Below are positions 1-8,501 of a stretch of 64,000 nt of DNA, in pieces. The notes beneath the pieces are model-generated. The model worked only from the letters and a program-made list of their open reading frames with translations, did not search any database and was not told the origin of the DNA. Source of the stretch: Chitinophagales bacterium (GTDB lineage Bacteria; Bacteroidota; Bacteroidia; Chitinophagales; Saprospiraceae); the NCBI GenBank assembly GCA_017303475.1, contig JAFLBO010000009.1:62001-126000 (forward strand), given 5' to 3'. Made by a program: the position numbers and the translations under genes. Position 1 is the stretch's first letter. The number at the start of each line of letters is the position of its first letter.

Positions 1-137
1 TCGGGCACAAATACGAAGTGGTAACGCGGGGCTGTTTTGTATTGAGCAGCATCCGCAAATTGCGCCAGTTCTGTTTCATTCAGTGAACCGAACATGGGCA
101 GACTCTTCAGGAAGTTGATCTTAGCATTCTTGTCCAT
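1..137 (-). CDS. Crp/Fnr-like cyclic nucleotide-binding regulator, N-terminal fragment
   Basis: Only the first 45 codons lie in the window; the gene runs off the left edge. The peptide starts MDKNAKINFL and continues with a helix of the type LPMFGSLNETELAQFADAA, which resembles the N-terminal helix of cAMP-receptor-like proteins just before the beta-roll (family knowledge: this helix typically reads LF..L...EL..LA). The ATG at 135-137 is followed by an open frame to the edge. A TACTTTTG box lies about 40 bp upstream on the same strand. The DNA-binding part is not visible, so the protein could also be a cyclic nucleotide-binding domain attached to something else. Confidence 0.5.
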   Translation of the reverse strand, partial: MDKNAKINFLKSLPMFGSLNETELAQFADAAQYKTAPRYHFVFVP

Positions 138-176
138 GGGCGTTAGTTTTTGCGTTGATTAATAAAATTGACAGTA

Positions 177-214
177 CAAAAGTACCCGGGCATAATTCTA
201 TTGAAAAGGACAAA
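177..214 (-). promoter_or_regulatory. Possible Bacteroidota promoter for the Crp-like gene
   Basis: On the minus strand there is TACTTTTG (177-184), matching TAnnTTTG, and TTTG at 211-214. The 26-bp spacing is longer than the usual 19-21, so only the -7 box is convincing. Confidence 0.35.
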
Positions 215-405
215 TTTGCGGGATTGTCGGGTTTAAATTTTAATTAAAAACATTGCAATTGATTGATTTACACAAAAATAAATTGCCATTGATTAAATTA
301 AACTGTGGCGTTCTTTTGATAATACCCAACAATAATTCCTTGTTTATTGGCGCATTCCGCCCAACTTTGTGCTGGTTGGGCCAACATTCCAATGTCTTTC
401 GTCCC

Positions 406-3400
406 ATGAATATCCGATTACTATTAGGCGGGATCTTCTTTTGCCTGCCTCAATTGCTTACAGCTCAGAATTGTCCGAATCCCATTACCCTGGATGGCGT
501 TTTGGTAACCAACACCCTATGTGGTGTATCTACCGGCACGGTAATCATTACACCGAACGGAAATGCCGGGTCTTATTCGTACGGTTGGACTCCTAATGTG
601 TCTAATTCCAATGTGGCATTGAACCTGGCTGCCGGCACCTATAAAGTGCATATTACCCGGAACAATAACCCTAATTGTACGCTGGACACCCTGATTCTGG
701 TGAACAACAGCAATGGTCCGCAGGTGACAGCCACCATTGGCGCGGCACAGTGCCTGGCCAACAACGGGACCATCAGTTTATCGCCCGCCAACCTGTTGTA
801 TAACTGGAGCAACGGCGGCAACGGGCCATCCATTGCCGGACTTCAGAGCAAGAATTATTACGTAACGGTAACCAACCCGTCTAACGGCTGTTTTTCGGTG
901 TTTAAGTATTTCGTGCCCCGCGATTTAAACGCGTTAAACGTCAGCGCGCAAGTGCTAAACCAGTCTAAATGCGGCAAAAACAATGGCCGGGCGCTGGTGA
1001 GTGTAAACGGAGGCTCCGGGCAGTACACATACAATCCGGGGCCGGGTCCGCAGTACAACAACCTGGCTCCGGGCAATCATACGGTGCAGGTGCTGGATCT
1101 GGTGACTGGTTGTTCTGGTTCGGTGAGTTTCACCATTCAGGATTTGCCGGTAAGCGGTTCGGTGAGCGTAACGCCCAATAACGGCAAATGCGCAGGACAG
1201 TCGGGCGGTTTTGTTTCGTTTGATGTTACGCCAGGCGCCAATTTTACCTTACCCTACGTTTTTACCCTTGAAGACGCCCTGGGGAACAGTTATTCGCCCG
1301 GAAGTTTGCCCGGAGGACAGTATTTTCTTCAAATTCTGGACGCCGATGGCTGCCCTTTGCCTGAAGAAACGTTTGTGATTCAGGAGCCGCCGGCCTTCAA
1401 TTCCCAGGTGCAGGCTTTCCCGGAAACTTGTGTGGAAAAAGGGCAGATACAACTCCAGATTTCAGGCGGCAATGGCTCGCCATTTTTAGTCAACTGGACA
1501 GATATGCCGGGCGACGATAATCCGGAAGATCGCACAAACCTGGCGGCCGGTATTTATTCGGCGGTGGTGTACGACTCGCTTTTTTGCGCGTATCCCTTGA
1601 ACAATATTCAGGTATTGGGGCAGTGCAGCAGCGCTGATCTGGTGCATTTGGTATTGCCGGTGAACAGTTCTGATGTGTATTGTGTGCCCAGGCCGGTAGG
1701 ACTTCCACAGGCGGGTACAGTGTTCGGATTGGTTGGCGGCGGCAGCAACGGCAATTCTGCCTACGGCAGTTGGGTACTTAACAACAATGGGTGTTTGACC
1801 TACCAGGCGGGTAGTCTGGCAGGATTTGCGGTGGATACCATTTGTGTAAAACGCAGTGCAGCGGCTTTGGGCCTGAATGATACGGTTTGTGTGGTAGTGA
1901 GTATTACCCAACAGGCGCTTAGCAAGCAGGCGGTATTTTTTACGGTACAGGTGGATGAATCGGCCAGCGCATGCGGCACTATTCCGCCGGGGTTCAGTAC
2001 CAAACATGTGGTTCAGTTGGGTCGGCCCGGCCTGAGCGGTACAAGCGATGTGTTTGGGCAATACCAGATTGATGCGCAAAGCGCTTGTCTGGCGTTTTTT
2101 GCCAACCAATACACCGGCAACAACGTGGATGAAATTCGGGTTGGCGTGCTGGATACCTTGAACAACCGTTGTCACCAAATCACGTATTACCCCACCATTT
2201 TACCCGAATATGATTGCTCCTCGGCACTGGTGCTGGGCACTGATACCCTGCAACTAACTACCACTGATTGTAATGTGCCTGCCGGAACCTGCGTGCCTAT
2301 TCCGCTGGACGAAATGGTGCAGTACAATATTATAGACAACGGTACTTTGTACAATGGCGGCCTGGGCGGCTGCAACGAAGGCTTGACTACCCGCTACAAT
2401 TTTGGAGTTTTACCTTCCGGTGGCGGGCCCTATCAGTTGCAAAGCTGGCTGATTAACGGACAAACCTACAACGGGAATTTTCTCAATTTTAACGGTCTGC
2501 TCAACCTGATGAATCAATTGGACCCGCCGCCCAATGGCTGGTCGGTGCAGGGATCGGGGCAGATACGCGGTGGGGAGCCAGGGGGCAATTACGGGGCCAT
2601 TACCATACAATCGGCCACGGGAGTTACAGAGGTATATATGCCTTCGGTAGTGACTATTTTTAAGGGGTCCGAGCTTCGTTTTTTGCCCGGACCGCATGAG
2701 GTGGTCTTCCGGAATGTTCAAACAGCCTGTTCAGATACCATGTTGGTTTCAGTGCAGTGTCAGGATTGTCCGCCCATCCACAGTTATCCGCTGAATGGCC
2801 AGGGAATGGTGCGTTGGTCGGTTTCTGATTGTCTGAAAGATACCATTTTTTGCACCAATGCACTGAATGCCGAGCTGGGTCAGTATCAGGTAACCGATAA
2901 TGGTATTGCTTTTCTGGATTTTGCCCTTTGCGGCAATTTTGTGGGCTTAAATCTGGATACAGGGATGCACCAGCTGCATTTTTTTAACCCATCAACCACC
3001 TGCGAATGGGATGTGATGGTGGAGGTGCAGTGCAGTGAAGTGATCAGTGAGCAGTACATACCGGTTTCGGTACTGGTGGGAAGCACGGTTACGATTTGTC
3101 TGGATTCCACTACGGTAACCGGCCCGGTAACCGGCATTGTCAATATTTGTGAAGACGAAGGCAGTAACACCATTGGTTATGGCTTCGATGTGCCGGAATG
3201 GTGCGTGCAGATAACCGGGCAAAACCCGGGGATGGACACCCTTTGCGTACAGCTGTGTAATGCGCTGGATGAATGCGCCAATTTTTTCCTGATTGTACAG
3301 GTAACCACCGCCATGAGCGATAGTTTGCAGGTGTATCAGGGCATTTCGCCCAATGGAGACGGGAAAAATGATGTCTGGCTGATTCCGGGAATCGAGCAAT

Positions 3401-3591
3401 ACCCCAACAACGTAGTGCAGATATTCAACCGTTGGGGCAATCTGGTATACGAGCAAAAAGGATATACCAACAACGATCCCTGGACCGGGCAATGGAACGG
3501 CAAGGAACTGCCAGATGGCACCTATTTTTACCTGATAGAGTTGGGTAACAATGCCGGTCGTTTAAGCGGTTGGGTGGTGGTGCAACGGTAG
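406..3591 (+). CDS. Giant SprB-like surface protein with gliding-motility-associated (T9SS type B) C-terminal domain
   Basis: A 1061-aa secreted protein. I start it at ATG 406, where a hydrophobic signal peptide (residues 1-20, ending LLTAQ) follows at once; the frame is open 51 codons further upstream but that stretch is not signal-like. The first ~430 residues hold Gly/Asn-rich beta repeats of SprB type (GSYSYGW, VTVTNPSNGC, NGGSGQYTYNPG). The middle is rich in paired cysteines. The last ~88 residues contain SPNGDGKNDVW, FNRWGNLVYE and WNGKELPDGTYFYLI, the signature of the gliding-motility-associated C-terminal domain that directs export by the type IX secretion system and attachment to the cell surface. 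Likely adhesin or matrix protein; ligand unknown. The last codons CAA CGG TAG lie inside a heptamer repeat array. Confidence 0.9.
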   Translation: MNIRLLLGGIFFCLPQLLTAQNCPNPITLDGVLVTNTLCGVSTGTVIITPNGNAGSYSYGWTPNVSNSNVALNLAAGTYKVHITRNNNPNCTLDTLILVNNSNGPQVTATIGAAQCLANNGTISLSPANLLYNWSNGGNGPSIAGLQSKNYYVTVTNPSNGCFSVFKYFVPRDLNALNVSAQVLNQSKCGKNNGRALVSVNGGSGQYTYNPGPGPQYNNLAPGNHTVQVLDLVTGCSGSVSFTIQDLPVSGSVSVTPNNGKCAGQSGGFVSFDVTPGANFTLPYVFTLEDALGNSYSPGSLPGGQYFLQILDADGCPLPEETFVIQEPPAFNSQVQAFPETCVEKGQIQLQISGGNGSPFLVNWTDMPGDDNPEDRTNLAAGIYSAVVYDSLFCAYPLNNIQVLGQCSSADLVHLVLPVNSSDVYCVPRPVGLPQAGTVFGLVGGGSNGNSAYGSWVLNNNGCLTYQAGSLAGFAVDTICVKRSAAALGLNDTVCVVVSITQQALSKQAVFFTVQVDESASACGTIPPGFSTKHVVQLGRPGLSGTSDVFGQYQIDAQSACLAFFANQYTGNNVDEIRVGVLDTLNNRCHQITYYPTILPEYDCSSALVLGTDTLQLTTTDCNVPAGTCVPIPLDEMVQYNIIDNGTLYNGGLGGCNEGLTTRYNFGVLPSGGGPYQLQSWLINGQTYNGNFLNFNGLLNLMNQLDPPPNGWSVQGSGQIRGGEPGGNYGAITIQSATGVTEVYMPSVVTIFKGSELRFLPGPHEVVFRNVQTACSDTMLVSVQCQDCPPIHSYPLNGQGMVRWSVSDCLKDTIFCTNALNAELGQYQVTDNGIAFLDFALCGNFVGLNLDTGMHQLHFFNPSTTCEWDVMVEVQCSEVISEQYIPVSVLVGSTVTICLDSTTVTGPVTGIVNICEDEGSNTIGYGFDVPEWCVQITGQNPGMDTLCVQLCNALDECANFFLIVQVTTAMSDSLQVYQGISPNGDGKNDVWLIPGIEQYPNNVVQIFNRWGNLVYEQKGYTNNDPWTGQWNGKELPDGTYFYLIELGNNAGRLSGWVVVQR

Positions 3592-3714
3592 ACGGCCTAC
3601 GGTGGACGGTGGCGTTGCATTGACCATTTGTTCTTTTCTTTTCCTGAAGTCCAAACGAATGCCAGAGCAACGCCACCGTCCACCGTCTACCGTCCACCGT
3701 AGGCCGTCTACCGT
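3585..3714. repeat. Heptamer ACGGNNN array pair forming a hairpin between convergent genes
   Basis: The left arm consists of ACGGTAG/ACGGCCT/ACGGTGG heptamers ending in GGTGGCGTTGC. The right arm is the inverted set starting GCAACGCCACC. The loop (about 3620-3664) contains CCTGAAGTCCAAACGAATG, shared with the element at 6133-6277. Both flanking genes end within the array using the TAG of ACGGTAG. The predicted transcript folds into a long hairpin, so a bidirectional terminator role is possible. Confidence 0.9.
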
Positions 3715-4595
3715 TTCGCCAACGCGTCCTGAATAATTCCCCACACCTGGGCGCGTTCTTCACCTTCCAGCGGAAGTCTGGGCGCGCGCACGTATTCGGT
3801 GCCGAGGCCGGTGGCTACTTCTGCAAGTTTGATGTATTGCACCAGTTTGGGGTGGATATCCAGTTCCAGCAGGGGCATAAACCACTGATAAATACGGCGG
3901 GCTTCTTCTATTTTGCCGGCTTTGGCAAGCTGATAGATGGCCATCGTTTCTTTTGGGAAAGCATCTACCAGGCCGGCCACCCAGCCATGAGCGCCCAGCA
4001 GGAGCGATTCCAGCGCCAGGGTATCTACCCCGCACAGGATTTTGAATCGGTCGCCGAATCGGTTGAGCATACGGGTGATGTTGGTTACATCGCGGGTGCT
4101 CTCCTTTACGGCCTGGATGGTAGGCCAATCGGCCATGGTTTCAAACATATCCAGCGTTACGAGGATCTTGTAATCTACCGGATTGTTGTAGATCATGATG
4201 GGTAGCGGAGTGGCATCAGCTACAGCGCGGAAATAGGCCAGCGTTTCACGGTCGTCGGCCTTATACCGCATGGGAGGCAGCAGCATGAGTCCGGAGGCTC
4301 CGCAGCGTTGCGCTTCTTCTGCGGCGGCCACGGCTGCGCGGGTGGTTTGTTCGGCAATATTCATGATCACCGGCACGCGTCCGGCGGCATTTTCCACGGT
4401 AAAGCGCACCAGTTCGTATTTTTCCTCATTGAGCAGGCTGCTGGCTTCGCCCAGGGTACCGCCCAGAATCAGGCCGTTGGCGCCGGCGGCAAGCTGGGCC
4501 TCCATATTGAGGGCAAAAACAGGAAAATCAATGGTATCGTTTTCTGTAAAAGGAGTGGTAAGGGCGGGGTAAACGCCATGCCAGGTTGGTTGCAT
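3708..4595 (-). CDS. Dihydrodipicolinate synthase / N-acetylneuraminate lyase family protein
   Basis: A 295-aa class I aldolase-type TIM barrel. The GGTLGE motif (45-50) corresponds to the substrate carboxylate-binding GGTTGE. Y136 (in MIYNNP) is the usual catalytic tyrosine and K164 (in AVKEST) the Schiff-base lysine. Length matches the family (about 290-310). The family covers dihydrodipicolinate synthase, sialic-acid lyase, 2-keto-3-deoxy sugar-acid aldolases and hydroxyproline-pathway deaminases. The Thr-to-Leu change in GGTLGE and the lack of lysine-pathway neighbours argue against true DapA, but the substrate cannot be read from the sequence. It converges on the upstream surface-protein gene; its TAG stop is supplied by a heptamer repeat. 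Confidence 0.88.
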   Translation of the reverse strand: MQPTWHGVYPALTTPFTENDTIDFPVFALNMEAQLAAGANGLILGGTLGEASSLLNEEKYELVRFTVENAAGRVPVIMNIAEQTTRAAVAAAEEAQRCGASGLMLLPPMRYKADDRETLAYFRAVADATPLPIMIYNNPVDYKILVTLDMFETMADWPTIQAVKESTRDVTNITRMLNRFGDRFKILCGVDTLALESLLLGAHGWVAGLVDAFPKETMAIYQLAKAGKIEEARRIYQWFMPLLELDIHPKLVQYIKLAEVATGLGTEYVRAPRLPLEGEERAQVWGIIQDALAKR

Positions 4596-4705
4596 AATTC
4601 GATTTTGGATGATTAGACGTTAGACATTGGATGTGGCATAATTACAAATGGTCCGCGAATGTAGACTTAACCTGAATCTGCACCAAAACGAACAGCGTTT
4701 TTCCG

Positions 4706-4713
4706 TACTTTTG
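4706..4713 (+). promoter_or_regulatory. Bacteroidota -7 box (TACTTTTG)
   Basis: Matches TAnnTTTG upstream of the carboxynorspermidine dehydrogenase gene. No clear -33 TTTG. The transcript leader would carry the TGACC repeat array. Confidence 0.4.
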
Positions 4714-4733
4714 CGCCTTCATTGCAATACTTA

Positions 4734-4890
4734 AGTCATTTAGGGGTCATTTAAGAGTCTTTAGGGGTCATTTAGGGGTCATTTAGGAGTCATTTAGGAG
4801 TCATTTTAGGTCATTTGAAATAACCTCGAATGACTAAAATGACCCCCAATGACCCCCAATGACCCCTAAATGACCCCCAAATGACCTAAA
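4734..4890. repeat. Decamer AATGACCCCT/AGGGGTCATT array pair (inverted)
   Basis: Seven or so direct copies of TTTAGGGGTCA-type units (4734-4817) are followed after a short loop by inverted units AATGACCCCC/AATGACCCCTA. Together they form a long imperfect hairpin in the leader of the next gene. The gap 4596-4924 holds nothing else except a TACTTTTG promoter box and a short CGTTCAT direct repeat just before the start codon. A related array lies at 39958-40335. Confidence 0.85.
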
Positions 4891-4924
4891 TCCCCACATC
4901 GTTCATCGTTCATCGTTTAACTAC

Positions 4925-6133
4925 ATGTCAAGAGTACTCATCATTGGCGCAGGCGGTGTAGGCCGGGTTGTTGCCTACAAATGCGCCCAGCACCGCGATG
5001 TTTTCAGCGAAATCATGCTCGCTTCGCGCACCCAGTCCAAATGCGATGCCATCGCAGATGCCATTCACGCCGCTTATGGTGGCAAAAAAATAGAAACAGC
5101 CCGTGTTGATGCCGATAATGTGGCAGAAACCGTGGCGCTTATCCGCCAGTTTAAGCCGGATTTGCTGATTAACGTGGCATTGCCATATCAGGATTTGCCC
5201 CTCATGGACGCCTGTCTTGAAACAGGCGTGAACTACATGGATACTGCCAACTATGAGCCTAAAGATGAGGCTAAGTTTGAGTATTCCTGGCAATGGGCTT
5301 ACCAGGATCGCTTCCGCGAAAAAGGCATCATGGCCCTCCTCGGCTGCGGATTCGACCCGGGTGTAACTTCCGTATATACCAAATACGCGGCGAAGCACTA
5401 TTTTGATGAGATCCACGAGCTCGACATCATTGACGCCAATGCCGGCAACCACGGTAAGGCATTTGCCACCAACTTCAACCCGGAAATCAATATCCGCGAG
5501 GTGACGCAAAAAGGTCGCTACTGGCAAGACGGCAAATGGATTGAAACCGAGCCGCACGAAATCTGGAAAGACATCAACTATCCTGAAATTGGTCCAAAAC
5601 GTTCTTACCTGATCTACCACGAAGAACTGGAAAGTCTGGTGAAAAACTTCCCGACCCTGCGCCGGGCGCGTTTCTGGATGACTTTCGGTCAGGAATACCT
5701 CACGCACCTGCGCGTGATCCAGAACATCGGTATGGCCGGCATTGAGCCAATCAAATTCCAGGGTATGGACATCATTCCGTTGGAATTCCTCAAAGCTGTA
5801 TTGCCGGCGCCGGAAGAGCTGGGCGAAAATTACACCGGCTTCACCAGCATCGGTTGCCGCATTAAAGGTGTAAAAGACGGCAAAGAGCGCACGTACTACG
5901 TTTGGAACAACTGCTCACACGTAGATGCTTATAAAGAAACCGGCACCCAGGCGGTGAGCTACACCACAGGCGTTCCGGCTATGATTGGCGCCCGCATGAT
6001 CCTGGAAGGAAAATGGGCCGGCAAAGGTGTATTCAACGTAGAAGAAATGGATCCGGATCCGTTCATGGATCGTCTCAACAAAGACGGTCTGCCCTGGCAC
6101 GAACAGGTGGATATTGATCTGGAGATGGATTAA
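4925..6133 (+). CDS. Carboxynorspermidine/saccharopine dehydrogenase family protein
   Basis: A 402-aa oxidoreductase. The N-terminal Rossmann fold has GAGGVG at residues 8-13. The rest matches the Lys1-like carboxynorspermidine dehydrogenase group (family motifs such as CGFDPGV, HGKAFATNFNPEINIREVT). In Bacteroidota this enzyme condenses an amino-aldehyde with a diamine using NADPH to give carboxyspermidine or carboxynorspermidine for polyamine synthesis; the decarboxylase partner is not in this window. Length is normal for the family. The TAA stop overlaps the first base of a heptamer repeat array, which fills the whole gap to rsmE. Confidence 0.9.
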   Translation: MSRVLIIGAGGVGRVVAYKCAQHRDVFSEIMLASRTQSKCDAIADAIHAAYGGKKIETARVDADNVAETVALIRQFKPDLLINVALPYQDLPLMDACLETGVNYMDTANYEPKDEAKFEYSWQWAYQDRFREKGIMALLGCGFDPGVTSVYTKYAAKHYFDEIHELDIIDANAGNHGKAFATNFNPEINIREVTQKGRYWQDGKWIETEPHEIWKDINYPEIGPKRSYLIYHEELESLVKNFPTLRRARFWMTFGQEYLTHLRVIQNIGMAGIEPIKFQGMDIIPLEFLKAVLPAPEELGENYTGFTSIGCRIKGVKDGKERTYYVWNNCSHVDAYKETGTQAVSYTTGVPAMIGARMILEGKWAGKGVFNVEEMDPDPFMDRLNKDGLPWHEQVDIDLEMD

Positions 6134-6277
6134 CGGTAGACGGTAGACGGCTTACGGTGGACGGCCTACGGTGGCGTTGCATTTGGCATTTGTACTTTAC
6201 TTTTCCTGAAGTCCAAACGAATGTCAAGAGCAACGCCACCGTCCACCGTAAGCCGTCTACCGTAGGCCGTCCACCGT
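6133..6277. repeat. Heptamer ACGGNNN array pair spanning stop codon to stop codon
   Basis: The array begins at the last A of the upstream TAA and ends on the first base of the downstream (minus-strand) TGA, so it occupies the entire convergent gap. The core is GGTGGCGTTGC ... GCAACGCCACC with a loop containing CCTGAAGTCCAAACGAATG, nearly identical to the loop of 3585-3714. Confidence 0.92.
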
Positions 6278-6981
6278 CACCCTTCAACCGTCGCAAACAC
6301 CGTCACCGCATACAAACCGGCCGTTTCGGTGCGCAGGCGCGCTTCGCCGAGGCTGACGGCCTGGAAACCGCTGGAAAGCGCGAGGGTTACTTCTTCCGGA
6401 CTAAAATCACCTTCCGGGCCAATGGCTACCACGGTGTTTTGATCCGGTTGAAGGGTGTTTTTCAGATGCGGCATGGGTTCGTCCCCACACCAGGCGAGGC
6501 GCTTTTGCGTCTCGCCTGTTTTTTTTACAAAATCTGTAAACTTCGTGAGCGGGTTGAGCTGCGGCAGCCAGGCGCGCAGACTCTGTTTCATGGCCGAAAC
6601 CAGTATTTTCTCCAGCCGGTCCAGGCGCAGTGTTTCCCGTTCTGAATGTTTGCAGAGGATGGGCGTGATTTCATCCACGCCTATTTCTGTGGCTTTTTCC
6701 AAAAACCACTCCAACCGGTCCATGTTTTTGGTTGGCGCAATGGCTATGTGCAGGCGCCCGCGTGTAGACACAGGGGCGGCCTGGCTGGAAATGATGCGGG
6801 CAAGCACCTGTCGCTTGCCCGCATCAGCCAGTTCGGCTTCGTAAAAATGACCTTTTCCATCGGTGAGCCGGAGCTTGTCGCCCGGTTTTTTGCGCAAAAC
6901 CGTGCTCAGATGCCGGCCCTCCTCTTCTTCAAAAATAGCGAAACCGTTTTCAATCTTCGGTGTGAAGAACAACTGACTCAT
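6277..6981 (-). CDS. rsmE: 16S rRNA (uracil-1498-N3)-methyltransferase RsmE
   Basis: A 234-aa SPOUT-class methyltransferase that methylates U1498 of 16S rRNA with SAM. The N-terminal PUA-like RNA-binding part has HLSTVLRKKPGD. The C-terminal knotted SAM site shows AIGPEGDFS (ending at residue 194) and LGEARLRTETA (211-221), both diagnostic for RsmE. Length is typical. Its start lies 4 bp after the end of the upstream haloperoxidase gene on the same strand, so the two are probably co-transcribed. Confidence 0.97.
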   Translation of the reverse strand: MSQLFFTPKIENGFAIFEEEEGRHLSTVLRKKPGDKLRLTDGKGHFYEAELADAGKRQVLARIISSQAAPVSTRGRLHIAIAPTKNMDRLEWFLEKATEIGVDEITPILCKHSERETLRLDRLEKILVSAMKQSLRAWLPQLNPLTKFTDFVKKTGETQKRLAWCGDEPMPHLKNTLQPDQNTVVAIGPEGDFSPEEVTLALSSGFQAVSLGEARLRTETAGLYAVTVFATVEG

Positions 6982-6985
6982 AGGG

Positions 6986-8320
6986 TCACTTGCGGGTCTT
7001 CAGTTCTTTGTACACAAATTCGCCAATTTGCTTACCACTTTTTAGACCGGCTTCGTTGCCCCGACGGTAGTGAATGCCGCCGTACAAACGGCTGATACCC
7101 ACTTCTGTAGATGCTTCGTAGAAAGATTTGAAAGAGCGGGTTGGCAAACCAAACTCTACCTCTGTGCTGTCGGTAAATGCAAAATTATCGCCGAAAATGC
7201 CGGTAAGCACCGCTGCAGAGGCCATTGAAATGGTACTGTGGCCGCTGGTATGTTCCGGGAACGGAGGCGTTTGGATCAGCGGTTGCCAGCTTTGATCAAT
7301 GTATTGGTTGATGTAAGATTCCGGACGAATCAGGTTGGTTTTGTACTTGGTGTCCCAGTTGGAAATGAAAGCATCTGCCAGGGCGCAGGCTACTTTCACA
7401 TAAGCTTCTGCAGATAACATGGCATCGGCATTGGCTTTGCGGCAGGCATGCCCAACAATGTTCATCCAGTGGCCGCCCGGGCTGATTTTCTTTTTGGCAA
7501 AGGCCACGTGGCCGCTTACTTCCATGGCAAACGGATTGTCGTCCCAGTACCAGGCAATGGCTTCTTTTTCCGGGTTTTTCTCGTTTACGATATCGTGTAC
7601 TTCCAGCGCCTGTTTGTAAAATTCGCTGTTTTTTTCCTTGCTGAAGGCTACCGGAGCATCAGCCGGGAACTGGCTTGCAGAGTCCATCACCCACGGACGG
7701 ATTTCTGGCCAGTGTGGCTCCAGGGCATCGCCATACGCAGGAGGCGTTGGACGCCAGCGGGAAGGATTTTCCACGTCGATGGTAAACTTCGCGGCGCTGC
7801 GTGTTTGGGCGTAATTGTCGGTTTTAGACCATGCAATGATGTGTTTGGCAACAGTTTCGCCATACGCCATGGAACGATCATACACATCCTTTGGAATATC
7901 CATTTTCTTGAAATCCTCGAAGATTTGCTCTTTGAGGTCTTCCACATCGCCCTCAGAAAAAACCAGGGCTTTGCCCACAATCAACTGGGCATTTACGCTG
8001 GCCAGGGGGAAGCAGTAATCTTTTCCTGCTTCTGGTTGAGGTACCGGTGTAAGCCCATTCAATTGGCCGGCCAGGCTTTGGTAATTCGGGAAACCCGGTA
8101 CCAGCGCTTCATAAGCAGCCACTGCCGAGTAGGCATATATCCTGGACGAAATCGGAGGCGCGAAAATGTCGTGACGGATAATGTCGGTAATGCGTCGAAC
8201 GCCGGCATGAATAAACTCGGCGTTGTTGGCTTTTTGTTGGTATTCGTTGCTGCCGTTTTGGCAAGCGGGCAGCCACAATAGCACAGCTACTATGGCAAGC
8301 AAGAGTGATTTTACCTTCAT
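6986..8320 (-). CDS. Vanadium-dependent haloperoxidase / PAP2 superfamily lipoprotein
   Basis: A 444-aa exported protein. I choose the ATG at 8318-8320 because a lipoprotein signal (hydrophobic run then LPAC, Cys20) follows directly. The catalytic signature of the PAP2/vanadium haloperoxidase superfamily is visible in the C-terminal half: KX6RP (within DTKYKTNLIRPESY), HTSGHS, and SRX5H (ISRLYGGIHYRRG). These residues bind phosphate or vanadate. Whether it acts as a phosphatase or a halogenating peroxidase cannot be decided from sequence. Expected to sit lipid-anchored in the periplasm or outer membrane. Upstream of, and nearly touching, rsmE. Confidence 0.88.
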   Translation of the reverse strand: MKVKSLLLAIVAVLLWLPACQNGSNEYQQKANNAEFIHAGVRRITDIIRHDIFAPPISSRIYAYSAVAAYEALVPGFPNYQSLAGQLNGLTPVPQPEAGKDYCFPLASVNAQLIVGKALVFSEGDVEDLKEQIFEDFKKMDIPKDVYDRSMAYGETVAKHIIAWSKTDNYAQTRSAAKFTIDVENPSRWRPTPPAYGDALEPHWPEIRPWVMDSASQFPADAPVAFSKEKNSEFYKQALEVHDIVNEKNPEKEAIAWYWDDNPFAMEVSGHVAFAKKKISPGGHWMNIVGHACRKANADAMLSAEAYVKVACALADAFISNWDTKYKTNLIRPESYINQYIDQSWQPLIQTPPFPEHTSGHSTISMASAAVLTGIFGDNFAFTDSTEVEFGLPTRSFKSFYEASTEVGISRLYGGIHYRRGNEAGLKSGKQIGEFVYKELKTRK

Positions 8321-8501
8321 AATGAACGATTTAAAGAAAACCGGATTTGAATTAATCCGGTACAAAATTCTGTGTAAATGAGGTAATTAGACCCTCGAAC
8401 AGGCTTTTTAATTCTTTTCTAATGGGCTAATTTCGGCAAAAATAAAGCATGAAAAAGCAAAAACAACTGCTACTTTTCCCCCTTTAAAACAAGCGTCGTC
8501 T